Assembly (NCBI GenBank): GCA_031732875.1
Contig: JAVMKL010000195.1
Span: 1-22,560 of the forward strand
DNA length: 22,560 nucleotides
Direction: 5' to 3'
Origin: JAVMKJ01 sp031732875
GTDB lineage: Bacteria > Pseudomonadota > Gammaproteobacteria > Competibacterales > Competibacteraceae
Shown piece by piece: positions 1 to 8,116 of the stretch; the first letter of the stretch is position 1, and the number at the start of each line of letters is the position of its first letter. The position numbers and the translations under genes are program-made. The notes under the pieces are model-generated. The model saw only the letters and a program-made list of their open reading frames with translations. It ran no database searches and was not told the origin of the DNA.

Positions 1-82
1 CGCCCTCGGCAGTCCGGCTTTCCTGATGATCAGGACCCGCGACTTTCCGTCCCTGCCTCACGGCAGGTTTGGTCTTTGTCCG
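1..82 (-). promoter_or_regulatory. Cyclic-di-GMP-I (GEMM-I)-like riboswitch aptamer, reading out of the left edge
   Basis: Read on the minus strand, this segment has the GEMM-I landmarks in order. First comes a CAAACC strand. Then a perfect 6-bp stem CCTGCC/GGCAGG closes on a GTGA (GNRA) tetraloop. The GGGACGnAAAG joining strand follows, then a second hairpin TCCTGA-TCA-TCAGGA, and finally AGCCGG...TGCCGA. It starts a few bases after a predicted transcription start, where a riboswitch should begin. The expression platform and the regulated gene lie left of position 1, so the target is unknown. Two deviations from the usual motif are visible: GACC replaces GGGC before AAACC, and ACGGAAAG replaces ACGCAAAG. 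The third hairpin is weaker than in typical members. Without a covariance-model score this stays a motif-based call. Confidence 0.68.
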
Positions 83-93
83 CACTATATAAA

Positions 94-122
94 ATTATAC
101 CTTAACCGCAAAATTACGGCAA
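94..122 (-). promoter_or_regulatory. Sigma-70 promoter for the riboswitch transcript
   Basis: On the minus strand a TTGCCG -35 (117-122) is followed after exactly 17 bp by a perfect TATAAT -10 (94-99). A start about 7 bp downstream, near 86-87, would place the aptamer at the very 5' end of the RNA. It is the best-matching promoter in the window. Confidence 0.7.
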
Positions 123-167
123 TAAGAGTAAGGGATTAACAGATCGCGATGGGGAGCAGCATCTTCT

Positions 168-791
168 TCACACGCGCTGGACCGACGCGGTCAGAAACCC
201 GGCGCCGACCAAGGCGGACCCCCCGACACGGTTAAAAAGACGCTTGGCGCGAGGCGTGCGCACCAATTCCCGGACGCGACTGGCCAACACGGCGTACAGC
301 GTGGCATTGACCGTTGCCAGCACCAGAAAAGTCGCTCCAAGAATCAGAAGCTGTGAAATCCCATCCGATCCTGAATGCACGAACTGCGGCAGAAACGCCA
401 CGAAAAAAATGATGCTCTTCGGGTTGAGCGCGGTCACGACGAAGGCGTTGCCGAAAAGCGAACGGGCCGGCCGCTCCACGTCGTCGGCGACGATTTCGGC
501 GGAAGATGCCTTCCCGCGCCACATGGAGATACCCATATGGATCAGGTACAGCGCTCCGGCCCACTTGAACAAGGTGAAGAGCGCCGCCGACGCGGCCATC
601 ACCGCTCCCAAGCCGATCAGGGATAACGTCAGCGCGGTGAAATCGCCCAATGCGACACCGGCGACCAGCGGCAACGTCGCCCGGCGACCATGAGTGAGGG
701 AATGACCGAGTACCAGAATGATCGTGGGACCCGGAATGATCAGTATGATGGATGCGGCCACCACGAAGGCAAGCCAGGTCTCGATGCTCAT
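168..791 (-). CDS. LysE/RhtB-family amino acid exporter
   Basis: A 207-residue inner-membrane protein of the LysE/RhtB family, which exports amino acids or related small metabolites by proton exchange; the substrate cannot be read from sequence. The family's GPT-hydrophobic motif lies near residues 20-25, and the conserved NPK motif sits in the middle (TALNPKSIIFF). About six hydrophobic segments and the length fit the family. An open frame extends upstream to 1094, but the ATG at 791 is chosen because family homology begins there and GGAG stands 7 nt before it. The gene follows the zinc peptidase gene by 53 bp on the same strand, so the two may be co-transcribed. No clear terminator is visible between its stop and the leftward promoter. 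Confidence 0.88.
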   Translation of the reverse strand: MSIETWLAFVVAASIILIIPGPTIILVLGHSLTHGRRATLPLVAGVALGDFTALTLSLIGLGAVMAASAALFTLFKWAGALYLIHMGISMWRGKASSAEIVADDVERPARSLFGNAFVVTALNPKSIIFFVAFLPQFVHSGSDGISQLLILGATFLVLATVNATLYAVLASRVRELVRTPRAKRLFNRVGGSALVGAGFLTASVQRV

Positions 792-844
792 TATTATCTC
801 CAGGGCGGATAACGAACGGATTGGGGCGACGGTGGCGGCTTTGC

Positions 845-1693
845 CTACAATTGCGCCGCATTGAAGGTGTCGCACTGGCGCGGATCCCCACCGGCGATGC
901 CGCGTTTGAACCAGCGCACCCGTTGCGCGGAACTGCCGTGCGTGAAGGAATCCGGCGCTACATAACCTCTTGCCTGCATTTGCAGGCGGTCGTCGCCGAT
1001 GGCGCTGGCCGCGTTCAATCCTTCTTCGACATCGCCCGCTTCCAGAATCTGGCGAGCTTTGTGGGCATGATAGGCCCACACTCCGGCAAAACAATCCGCC
1101 TGCAATTCCAGGCGTACCGACAAGGCGTTGGATTCCGCCGCGCTGGCGCGACCGCGCAGAGACTCAACCTTGTCCGAAATGCCCAGCAAATTTTGGACGT
1201 GATGCCCGATTTCGTGCGCGATCACGTAGGCTTGAGCAAAATCGCCGGGAGCGCGGAAGCGATTTTTGAGTTCTTCGAAAAAACCCAAATCGATATAAAC
1301 CTTGCGATCCCCCGGACAGTAAAACGGACCGACGGCAGCCTGGGCAAATCCGCACGCCGATTGTACCGCGCCCGAGAACAGTACCAGCTTCGGTTCCTGG
1401 TAACTCCCGCCCATCCGACGAAACAGGTCATGCCAAGTATCTTCGGTATCGGCCAGAACAACCGAGACAAACTTACGCAATTCGTCACCCGCGGAAGATA
1501 CCTGAACCGACTGCTGGGGTGGGGTACCGCTTGGTGGTCCGCTTTGCAGCAACATACTGGGGTCGATGCCAAAATACATGGCAACGAGTACGAGGATGAT
1601 GGTGCCGATACCGCCGCCCGCAATGGTGGGCGCGGCTCGCAGACCTCGTCTATCCTCGACGTTGCTGCTTTCCCTACCATTTCTCCAGCGCAT
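845..1693 (-). CDS. ypfJ: YpfJ-type neutral zinc metallopeptidase
   Basis: A 282-residue protein of the putative neutral zinc metallopeptidase family (YpfJ). It has a short cytoplasmic N-terminus, one membrane anchor at about residues 23-41, a proline/glutamine/serine-rich linker (about 52-66), then the globular domain. The zinc site HEIGHH lies at 160-165, within a YVIAHEIGHHVQ context typical of the family, with the conserved GPFYCPGDRKVYID segment at about 122-135. The catalytic domain should face the periplasm. GAGG about 6 nt before the ATG at 1693 supports the start. The physiological substrate of this family is not known to me. No strong promoter is evident upstream, only a GATAAT-like -10 without a good -35. 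Confidence 0.88.
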   Translation of the reverse strand: MRWRNGRESSNVEDRRGLRAAPTIAGGGIGTIILVLVAMYFGIDPSMLLQSGPPSGTPPQQSVQVSSAGDELRKFVSVVLADTEDTWHDLFRRMGGSYQEPKLVLFSGAVQSACGFAQAAVGPFYCPGDRKVYIDLGFFEELKNRFRAPGDFAQAYVIAHEIGHHVQNLLGISDKVESLRGRASAAESNALSVRLELQADCFAGVWAYHAHKARQILEAGDVEEGLNAASAIGDDRLQMQARGYVAPDSFTHGSSAQRVRWFKRGIAGGDPRQCDTFNAAQL

Positions 1694-1800
1694 GGGAACC
1701 TCGCTTTGGATTATCGTATGTCGTCCCTTGCCGTCTTGACCAATTAAGGGGATCGATCACCCAAACCAGAACTAGCTTAACTGGAAATCCCGGTTCGCGT

Positions 1801-1829
1801 AAAAGAACAAGGGCGACCGAAGCCGCCCC
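1801..1829 (-). terminator. Intrinsic terminator downstream of ppdK
   Basis: On the minus strand a 7-bp stem GGGCGGC/GTCGCCC (one G-U pair) closes on a TTCG tetraloop and is followed by TTGTTCTTTT. It lies 52 nt past the ppdK stop codon, which separates ppdK from the ypfJ-lysE pair. Confidence 0.8.
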
Positions 1830-1881
1830 TGGTGTTCCTCAACCGGCGATGCGAAATTCACACCGCCGGTCCATCAACCTC

Positions 1882-4635
1882 TTACGGCTGATAGTTCCCT
1901 TCCAGAAGCTTGGCGTGCGCCGCCGCCAGCCGGGCGATCGGCACGCGCGGCGAGGAGCAGGACACGTAGGTCAGGTTGGCGTAGTGGCAGAAGCGCATCG
2001 AGCGCGGATGACCGCCCTGCTCGCCGCAAATGCCGACCTTGAGGCCATTGCGGGTCTTGCGGCCATTCTCGACCGCAAACTGCATGAGCTGGCCCACGCC
2101 CGCCGTATCCAGCGCCTCAAACGGGTTGTCCTTGAGAATCGCGGCCGAGTTGTAAAACGGCAGGAACTTGTTCTCGGCGTCCTCGCGAGAGAACGAGAAG
2201 GTCGCCTGGGTCAGGTCGTTGGTGCCGAAGGAGAAGAACTCGGCCACATCGGCGATTTCGCCGGCGCGCAGGCAGGCCCGCACCACTTCCATCATGGTGC
2301 CAAACTCGAAATGCACCTTGACCGCATACTTGGCCTCGACCTCGGGCAGCACCTCGTCCACCAGCGCCTTCACCCGCTTCAACTCTTCCACGGTGCAGAC
2401 CTGCGGCACCATGATTTCCGGATGGACGTTGACCTTCTCCTGAATGCACTCCGCCGCCGCCTCCAGGATGGCGCGAATCTGCATCTTGTAGATTTCGGGA
2501 TAGGTCAGACCCAACCGGACGCCGCGATGGCCCAGCATCGGGTTGATTTCGTGCAGGGCGCGAGCCTTCTGCAGGATTTCTTCCTTCTTGGCCAGTACGT
2601 CGGACACCAGATGGCTGTCGTTCAGGATGCCCAACTGTTCGACCGCTTTCGGGTTGACTTGGCTGAGAATCTGGCTGATCGCTTCGAGACCCTGAGCGGT
2701 CTGGCGCAAATGGCGCAGATGCTCGATGTCGTCGATCAAGGTCTGCTCGGAGGGCAGGAACTCGTGAATCGGCGGATCGAGCAGGCGGACGGTGACCGGA
2801 CGCGGCGCCATCACCCGGAAAATTTCCTTGAAGTCGCTGCGCTGCATCGGCAGCAGCTTGGCCAGGGCGGCTTCGCGGTCCTCGGTGGTCTCGGCCAGGA
2901 TCATCTCCAGCACGATGGGCAACCGTTCCTTGGCGTTGAACATCCGCTCGGTGCGGCACAGGCCAATGCCCATGGCGCCGTAGTTGGAAGCGCGCTGGGC
3001 GGCGTCCGGGGTGTCCGCGTTCGCCATCACCTTGAGGGTGGCGATTTCATCGGCCCAACTGAGCAGGGTGCGCAGTTCCGGGGTAAACTCCGGCTCGACC
3101 GTCGGCACCTCGCCGAGGAACACCCGCCCGGTACCGCCGTCGATGGTGACGACATCCCCTTCGTGCAGCACCTTGTCGCCGATGATGGCCTGGCGCTGAT
3201 GCACGTTGACCAGAATGTCTTCCGCGCCCACCACGCAGGGCTTGCCCATGCCGCGCGCCACGACCGCCGCGTGCGAGGTCTTGCCGCCGCGACTGGTCAG
3301 GATGCCGACCGCCGCGAAGAAGCCGTGAATATCTTCCGGCTTGGTCTCCTCGCGCACCAGAATGATTTTCTCGCCGGCGCCGCGCCCGCGCTTCACGGCG
3401 GTATCGGCGTCGAACACGATCTTGCCGGAGGCCGCGCCCGGCGAGGCGCCCATGCCCTGGGAGGCCGGCGCGACTTTCTGTTTCGGGTCGAGTTGCGGGA
3501 ACATCATCTGTTCCAGCGACTCGGGGTCGATCCGCAGCAGCGCCTTCTCGCGGCTGATCAGACCTTCGTTCGCCATTTCCACCGAGCTGCGCACCATGGC
3601 CTGCGCGTTCATCTTGCCGTTGCGGGTTTGCAGGCAGTACAGCACGCCTTTCTCGATGGTGTACTCGTAGTCCTGCACTTCGTGGTAATGGCCTTCCAGC
3701 TTGTTGCGCAGGTCCACCAGTTGCCGGTACAGGTCCGGCATTTCGTCCTTCATCGCCACGACCGGCTTGGGCGTGCGAATGCCGGCCACCACGTCCTCGC
3801 CCTGAGCGTTGACCAGGTATTCGCCGTACATCACGTTCTCGCCGGTGCCGGGGTCGCGGGTGAAGCCGACGCCGGTGGAGCAGTCGTTGCCCATGTTGCC
3901 GAACACCATGGTCACCACGTTGACCGCCGTGCCGTTGGCCATGTCCGGGGTGATCTTGAACTCGCGGCGGTAGTCCACCGCCCGCTGGCCCATCCAGGAA
4001 TTGAACACCGCCTTGACGGCCAGCTCCAGTTGTTCGTAGGGGTCTTGCGGGAAGGGCCGGCCGGTCTGTTCCTGGACGACCTGTAGGAACAATTGGCCGA
4101 TGTCGCGGAGGTCTTCCGAATTCAGGCCCAAGTCCACCTTGACGCCGGCCCGGCGCTTGATCGCCTCGAAGTGATCGTCGAAGTAGTGGTCGTCGATCCC
4201 CAGGGCGATCTTGCCGAATAGTTGGATGAAGCGGCGGTAGGCATCGTAGCCGAAGCGCTCGTTGCCGGTCAGCTTGATCAAGCCGGCGAGGGTGGTTTCG
4301 TTCAGACCGAGGTTCAGGATCGTGTCCATCATGCCCGGCATGGACATGGCGGAACCGGAGCGAACCGACACCAACAGCGGATTGACGGCGCCGCCGAACT
4401 GCTTGCCGGTTTGCTGTTCCAGCCAGGCCATGTTCTCCCGCACGTTCCCCATCAAGCCCTCGGGCAGGCGGTTGTTGGCGATGTAGTCCAGACAGGCTTC
4501 GGTGGTGATCACGAAGCCCGGCGGCACCCGCAGGCCGATCTGCGTCATTTCGCAGAGGTTGGCGCCCTTGCCGCCCAGCAGCATTTTGTTCTTACCATCG
4601 CCTTCGGTGTACTTGTAGATATACTTCTTCGCCAT
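1882..4635 (-). CDS. ppdK: Pyruvate, phosphate dikinase
   Basis: A 917-residue cytosolic enzyme that interconverts pyruvate + ATP + Pi with phosphoenolpyruvate + AMP + PPi. The N-terminal ATP-grasp part begins with KMLLGGKGANLCEM (18-31). The phosphohistidine is H455 in GGKTSHAAVVARG. The PEP-binding TIM barrel carries R561 and R617 (same numbering as the Clostridium symbiosum enzyme), E783, N806-D807 and catalytic C870. Later residues are shifted by about 38-39 relative to that enzyme, so an extra segment lies at about residues 630-685. The active-site lid reads CGEQGGHP rather than the familiar CGEHGGDP. The start is supported by an AGGA-like ribosome site just upstream. It is monocistronic with its own terminator and is transcribed away from mlaF. 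Confidence 0.95.
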   Translation of the reverse strand: MAKKYIYKYTEGDGKNKMLLGGKGANLCEMTQIGLRVPPGFVITTEACLDYIANNRLPEGLMGNVRENMAWLEQQTGKQFGGAVNPLLVSVRSGSAMSMPGMMDTILNLGLNETTLAGLIKLTGNERFGYDAYRRFIQLFGKIALGIDDHYFDDHFEAIKRRAGVKVDLGLNSEDLRDIGQLFLQVVQEQTGRPFPQDPYEQLELAVKAVFNSWMGQRAVDYRREFKITPDMANGTAVNVVTMVFGNMGNDCSTGVGFTRDPGTGENVMYGEYLVNAQGEDVVAGIRTPKPVVAMKDEMPDLYRQLVDLRNKLEGHYHEVQDYEYTIEKGVLYCLQTRNGKMNAQAMVRSSVEMANEGLISREKALLRIDPESLEQMMFPQLDPKQKVAPASQGMGASPGAASGKIVFDADTAVKRGRGAGEKIILVREETKPEDIHGFFAAVGILTSRGGKTSHAAVVARGMGKPCVVGAEDILVNVHQRQAIIGDKVLHEGDVVTIDGGTGRVFLGEVPTVEPEFTPELRTLLSWADEIATLKVMANADTPDAAQRASNYGAMGIGLCRTERMFNAKERLPIVLEMILAETTEDREAALAKLLPMQRSDFKEIFRVMAPRPVTVRLLDPPIHEFLPSEQTLIDDIEHLRHLRQTAQGLEAISQILSQVNPKAVEQLGILNDSHLVSDVLAKKEEILQKARALHEINPMLGHRGVRLGLTYPEIYKMQIRAILEAAAECIQEKVNVHPEIMVPQVCTVEELKRVKALVDEVLPEVEAKYAVKVHFEFGTMMEVVRACLRAGEIADVAEFFSFGTNDLTQATFSFSREDAENKFLPFYNSAAILKDNPFEALDTAGVGQLMQFAVENGRKTRNGLKVGICGEQGGHPRSMRFCHYANLTYVSCSSPRVPIARLAAAHAKLLEGNYQP

Positions 4636-4943
4636 GATCCTACCTTCGTATTAAATGATGGTTGAGGAAACACCGGACCTGCCCGGCTTCGCCAGGAATA
4701 GGCCATCCCGCTTAACGTCGACCGGCCGGCAAAGCCTTCGTTCAGAGGGAATCATCAGCCGGATAACAAACCGATCCGTACCGCCCGCAAGGATAGTCAC
4801 ATATGCCGGCAATTGCCACGCTCGTCCGCGCCACCGTCGGCCAAATCAGGCAATCGCCATTTGACTTGCCGACGGCTTGACCGGACACTATTGTACTTCA
4901 TCAAAAAGTCACCCGCCGCTGTTCTCAACGATTTCGCATCAGG
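4636..4943. other. Divergent intergenic region between ppdK and mlaF
   Basis: This 308-nt gap must hold the promoters of ppdK (leftward) and the mla run (rightward). TTGACT at 4861-4866 and TTGACC at 4877-4882 are good -35 candidates for mlaF, but neither has a convincing -10 at 16-18 bp; the best is CACTATTGT around 4886-4894. No strong hairpin, operator palindrome or small ORF with a ribosome site was seen. Confidence 0.4.
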
Positions 4944-5798
4944 ATGTCCTTCATCGCTTCCCCCTCAGGCATCGCGCCATCCCGCGACGACCCCCTGGTA
5001 ACCATGCGCGGCCTGTCGTTCCGCCGTGGGGACCGAATCATCTTCCAGAACGTAGACCTGGACATCCCGCGCGGCAAGATCACGGCCATCATGGGACCGA
5101 GCGGTGCCGGCAAAACCACGCTGCTGCGGCTGATCGGCGGCCAAATCCGGCCCGACGCCGGCCGGATCGAAGTTGACGGAGCCTGCGTCCACGAACTCGG
5201 GCGCAAGGAACTGTACCAGTTGCGCAAACGTATGAGCATGCTGTTCCAAAGCGGCGCGCTGTTCACCGATTTAACCGTGTTCGACAACGTCGCCTTCCCG
5301 CTGCGCGAACATACCCGCCTGCCGGAAAATCTGATTCGCACGCTGGTGCTGATGAAGCTGGAAGCGGTTGGGTTGCGCGGGGCGCGCGATTTGATGCCGA
5401 GCGAGCTGTCCGGCGGCATGGCGCGACGGGCGGCGCTGGCGCGAGCCATCGCCCTGGACCCGATGATGATCATGTACGACGAACCGTTCTCCGGCCAGGA
5501 CCCCATCACGATGGGCGTGTTGATCAAGCTGATTCGCACGCTCAACGACGCGTTGGGGCTGACCAGCATCATCGTCTCCCACGACGTCAGGGAAACGGCC
5601 TCCATCGCCGATTATATCTACCTCATTTCCGATGGTTTGGTCGTGGATCACGGCACGCCGGAAGCGCTGGAACGTTCCAGTTCGGCCTGGGTCGAACAGT
5701 TCCTGCACGCCCTGCCCGATGGCCCGATGTGCTTCCATTATCCCGCGCCGCCGTACGCCGAGGACCTGTCGCTGGGAAAGGAGCCGTCCGGTGATTGA
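4944..5798 (+). CDS. mlaF: Phospholipid ABC transporter ATP-binding protein MlaF
   Basis: A 284-residue cytoplasmic ATPase of the MlaFEDB complex, which moves phospholipids between the inner membrane and the periplasmic carrier MlaC to keep the outer membrane asymmetric. Walker A GPSGAGKT is at 51-58, Q-loop Q102, signature LSGGM at 155-159, Walker B with D179-E180, and switch H213. The stretch PRGKITAIMGPSGAGKTTLL matches MlaF very closely. The C-terminus extends about 50 residues past the H-loop, as in MlaF, where it helps dimerise the ATPase. The ATG used has only a weak ribosome site; homology to E. coli MlaF begins about residue 17, so a slightly different start is possible. The stop overlaps mlaE by 8 nt. 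Confidence 0.94.
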   Translation: MSFIASPSGIAPSRDDPLVTMRGLSFRRGDRIIFQNVDLDIPRGKITAIMGPSGAGKTTLLRLIGGQIRPDAGRIEVDGACVHELGRKELYQLRKRMSMLFQSGALFTDLTVFDNVAFPLREHTRLPENLIRTLVLMKLEAVGLRGARDLMPSELSGGMARRAALARAIALDPMMIMYDEPFSGQDPITMGVLIKLIRTLNDALGLTSIIVSHDVRETASIADYIYLISDGLVVDHGTPEALERSSSAWVEQFLHALPDGPMCFHYPAPPYAEDLSLGKEPSGD

Positions 5799-6573
5799 CG
5801 GCTTGCGACGGTTGGGGCGATCGACGCTGCGCTGGCTGGATCGTCTGGGGCGGGCGACCTTGTTCCTGCTGCGGCTACTGGGCGCTCTGGTTCCGCTGAG
5901 CAGGCGGCCTGGCCTGATCATCAAACAGCTTTATTCGGTGGGCGTGCTGTCCCTGCCGATCATTGCCATGTCCGGCCTGTTCGTGGGTATGGTGCTGGGC
6001 TTGCAGGGCTACGCGAACCTGGTGGATTTCGGCGCGACGTCGAGCCTGGGTACGGTCGTGGCCCTGTCGCTGGTGCGGGAACTGGGGCCGGTGCTGGCGG
6101 CGTTGCTCTACGCGGCGCGGGCGGGTTCGGCGGTCACGGCGGAAATCGGCCTGATGAAAGCCACCGAGCAACTCGCCGCCATGCAGATGATGGCGGTGGA
6201 CCCGTTCGCCCGGGTCTTCGCGCCGCGCTTTGTCGCCGGCTTCATCGCCATGCCGCTGCTCGCCGGCATCTTTACCGCTATTGGTATTCTGGGCGGCTAT
6301 TTCGTCGCCGTGAAACAGCTCGGCGTGGACAGCGGCGCCTTCTGGTCGCAGATGCAGGCGGCGGTGGGGCTGGTCGACGACGTGATCAACGGCGTGGTGG
6401 TCAAGAGCGTGGCGTTTGGCTGGGTGGCCAACTGGATCGCGGTCTTCGAAGGCTACGACGCGATACCGACTTCGGAGGGCATCAGCCTGGCGACCACCCG
6501 CACCGTGGTCAATACCGCCTTGGTGGTGTTGGCCCTGGATTTCGTGTTGACCGCCATCTTTTTTGGAGTTTAG
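5791..6573 (+). CDS. mlaE: Phospholipid ABC transporter permease MlaE
   Basis: A 260-residue integral inner-membrane permease, the same length as E. coli MlaE. Family hallmarks include GMVLGLQGY, ALSLVRELGPVLAALL, TAEIGLMKATEQL and the C-terminal GYDAIPTSEGIS...ATTRTVV. The start is a GTG at 5791, chosen because AAAGGAG lies 7 nt upstream and the resulting length matches the family exactly; the open frame extends further upstream but inside mlaF. The 8-nt overlap with mlaF suggests coupled translation. It pairs with MlaF, MlaD and MlaB in the inner-membrane complex. Confidence 0.95.
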   Translation: MIDGLRRLGRSTLRWLDRLGRATLFLLRLLGALVPLSRRPGLIIKQLYSVGVLSLPIIAMSGLFVGMVLGLQGYANLVDFGATSSLGTVVALSLVRELGPVLAALLYAARAGSAVTAEIGLMKATEQLAAMQMMAVDPFARVFAPRFVAGFIAMPLLAGIFTAIGILGGYFVAVKQLGVDSGAFWSQMQAAVGLVDDVINGVVVKSVAFGWVANWIAVFEGYDAIPTSEGISLATTRTVVNTALVVLALDFVLTAIFFGV

Positions 6574-6578
6574 GCACA

Positions 6579-7064
6579 ATGGGCACCCTCAAAAAACTCG
6601 AGCTGGCGGTTGGGATCTTCGTCGCTTTGGGGCTGGCCGCCTTTTTCATGCTGGCGATGAAGGTCAGCAATATCGCCGAATTGGGCGAGGACAAGGGATA
6701 CAAGATCATCGCGCGCTTCGAGAATATCGGCGGTCTCAAGGTCCGCGCCCCGGTCACGCTGGGCGGCGTGCGCATCGGCAGGGTGGCCGGCATCGACCTC
6801 GATACGCGCAGCTACCAAGCGGTGGTCACCTTGTCCATCGATCCCAAATACGACCAACTGCCGGTGGATTCCAGCGCCAGCATCCTGACCTCGGGGGTGT
6901 TGGGCGAACAGTACGTCGGGCTGGAACCGGGCGGCATGGACGACCATCTTAAGAACGGCGGTACCCTCAAACTGACCCAGTCGGCCCTGGTGCTGGAAAA
7001 GCTGATCGGGCGGATGTTCACCAACGCCGCGTCGGGTGACGTGCCGCCAGCCAAGACGCCCTGA
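6579..7064 (+). CDS. mlaD: Phospholipid transporter substrate-binding protein MlaD (MCE domain)
   Basis: A 161-residue membrane-anchored periplasmic protein. One transmembrane helix lies at about residues 9-27, followed by a single MCE domain at about 38-115 containing FENIGGLKVRAPVTLGGVRIG and TSGVLGEQYVGL. MlaD forms the hexameric ring that conducts lipid between MlaE and MlaC. The protein is about 20 residues shorter than the E. coli one; the difference is in the disordered C-terminal tail, while the helix around SALVLEKLIG that lines the pore is kept. The gene starts 5 nt after mlaE, and its GGAG ribosome site lies within the last mlaE codons. Confidence 0.94.
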   Translation: MGTLKKLELAVGIFVALGLAAFFMLAMKVSNIAELGEDKGYKIIARFENIGGLKVRAPVTLGGVRIGRVAGIDLDTRSYQAVVTLSIDPKYDQLPVDSSASILTSGVLGEQYVGLEPGGMDDHLKNGGTLKLTQSALVLEKLIGRMFTNAASGDVPPAKTP

Positions 7065-7124
7065 GCCTGTCGAGCGTCTGGCAAGCGGCGAGCGGTGGTT
7101 ATTGCTGAGGAGTTTCAGATTCAA

Positions 7125-7733
7125 ATGAAGAAAGCAATTGCACTCGGTTTTCTATTGCTCGTGGTAGCGAGCGGCGCGCTCTGGGCCGCCGTCAAGCCCC
7201 CTCAGGAAGTCGTCCAGGAAACCTCGGCGCAGATGATCGACGCCTTGCGTAAAAACAGCGCGACGCTCCGGCAGGATTCCAGCCGGATTTACGAGCTGGT
7301 CGATCAGATCGTGCTGCCGAATTTCGATTTTGAGCTGATGTCGCGCTGGGTGCTGGGCCGGGCCTGGCAGCAGGCCACTCCCGAGCAGCGCCGCCGTTTC
7401 ACCGAGGAATTCCGCACTCTGCTGGTCCGAACCTACGCCAAAGCCCTGCTGGAGTACGCGGACGAGGACATCCGGGTGCCGCCGCAACCGAGCGCGGCGG
7501 ATGGCAACGAGGCCACGATCAGGACCGAGGTCCGGCCGAAAACCGGTCAGCCGATTCAGATCAACTACAGCATGCATCTCAACAACGATGCCTGGAAGGT
7601 CTACGACGTGACCGTGGACGGCGTCAGCCTCGTCACCAACTACCGCGGCACTTTCGTCAGCCAGATCCGCAGCAGCGGCATCGACGCGGTGATCGCCGAC
7701 CTCCAGCAACGCAATGCGCGGAGCGGCCGCTGA
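7125..7733 (+). CDS. mlaC: Periplasmic phospholipid shuttle MlaC
   Basis: A 202-residue secreted lipid carrier that ferries phospholipid between the outer-membrane MlaA-porin complex and the inner-membrane MlaFEDB complex. The N-terminus MKKAIALGFLLLVVASGALW is a typical Sec signal peptide with likely cleavage after about residue 21. The mature part has MlaC-type segments such as PNFDFELMSRWVLGRAW, EQRRRFTEEFRTLLVRTYA and a VYDVTVDGVSLVTNYRGTF ending. A GTG at 7095 is also in frame, but the ATG at 7125 is preferred because it starts the signal peptide directly and follows GAGGAG, though at a rather long 12 nt. The stop overlaps the mlaB start in a TGATG. Confidence 0.92.
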   Translation: MKKAIALGFLLLVVASGALWAAVKPPQEVVQETSAQMIDALRKNSATLRQDSSRIYELVDQIVLPNFDFELMSRWVLGRAWQQATPEQRRRFTEEFRTLLVRTYAKALLEYADEDIRVPPQPSAADGNEATIRTEVRPKTGQPIQINYSMHLNNDAWKVYDVTVDGVSLVTNYRGTFVSQIRSSGIDAVIADLQQRNARSGR

Positions 7734-8029
7734 TGGCCAAGGCGACGGTCAGTCGCGACGGTGATACTCTGCGCGTCCAGGGCGAACTGGACTTCGACTC
7801 GGTCGCGGACTTGTGGGAAACGGCCGGATCGCTGTTCCTGGCCGAACCGATCCGCCGGATCGACCTGGGCGAAATTCACCGTTCCAACAGTGCCGGAGTG
7901 GCTTTGCTGGTGGGATGGCTGCGCCAAGCCCGCCGCCGCCGGTGGGAACTGGTTTTCGTCCATGTCCCGGCACAGATGCGAGCGATCATCGAGGTCGCCG
8001 ATCTGGAAACGGTCCTACCGATCACCTGA
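7733..8029 (+). CDS. mlaB: STAS-domain protein MlaB
   Basis: A 98-residue cytoplasmic STAS-domain protein that binds MlaF and is needed for assembly and activity of the MlaFEDB complex. The fold signature is the strand-turn IDLGEIHRSNSAGVALLVGW at about residues 40-59. A serine occupies the position equivalent to the functionally important threonine of E. coli MlaB. The sequence otherwise diverges as usual for STAS proteins, so the name rests on domain plus position. The ATG shares its A with the mlaC stop, giving one-base overlap and probable translational coupling. An 87-nt gap without notable structure follows. Confidence 0.87.
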   Translation: MAKATVSRDGDTLRVQGELDFDSVADLWETAGSLFLAEPIRRIDLGEIHRSNSAGVALLVGWLRQARRRRWELVFVHVPAQMRAIIEVADLETVLPIT

Positions 8030-8116
8030 CGGCGAAACTTCCCGCCTCACCCGGTTTCCAGTCGTATTCCGCGCTGGTTTTACCGTTCGTTAGCTAGTCA
8101 AACAGTGGGTTGCATC

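Noticed and set aside
1849..4086. A 745-codon open frame on the plus strand opposite ppdK
   Set aside because: It is histidine- and leucine-rich, has no recognisable domain, and lies entirely over a well-identified gene; long antisense frames are common in GC-rich DNA.
4861..4894. A clear promoter for mlaF at TTGACT
   Set aside because: The -35 is good, but the only plausible -10 boxes are at wrong spacing (19-22 bp) or match poorly.
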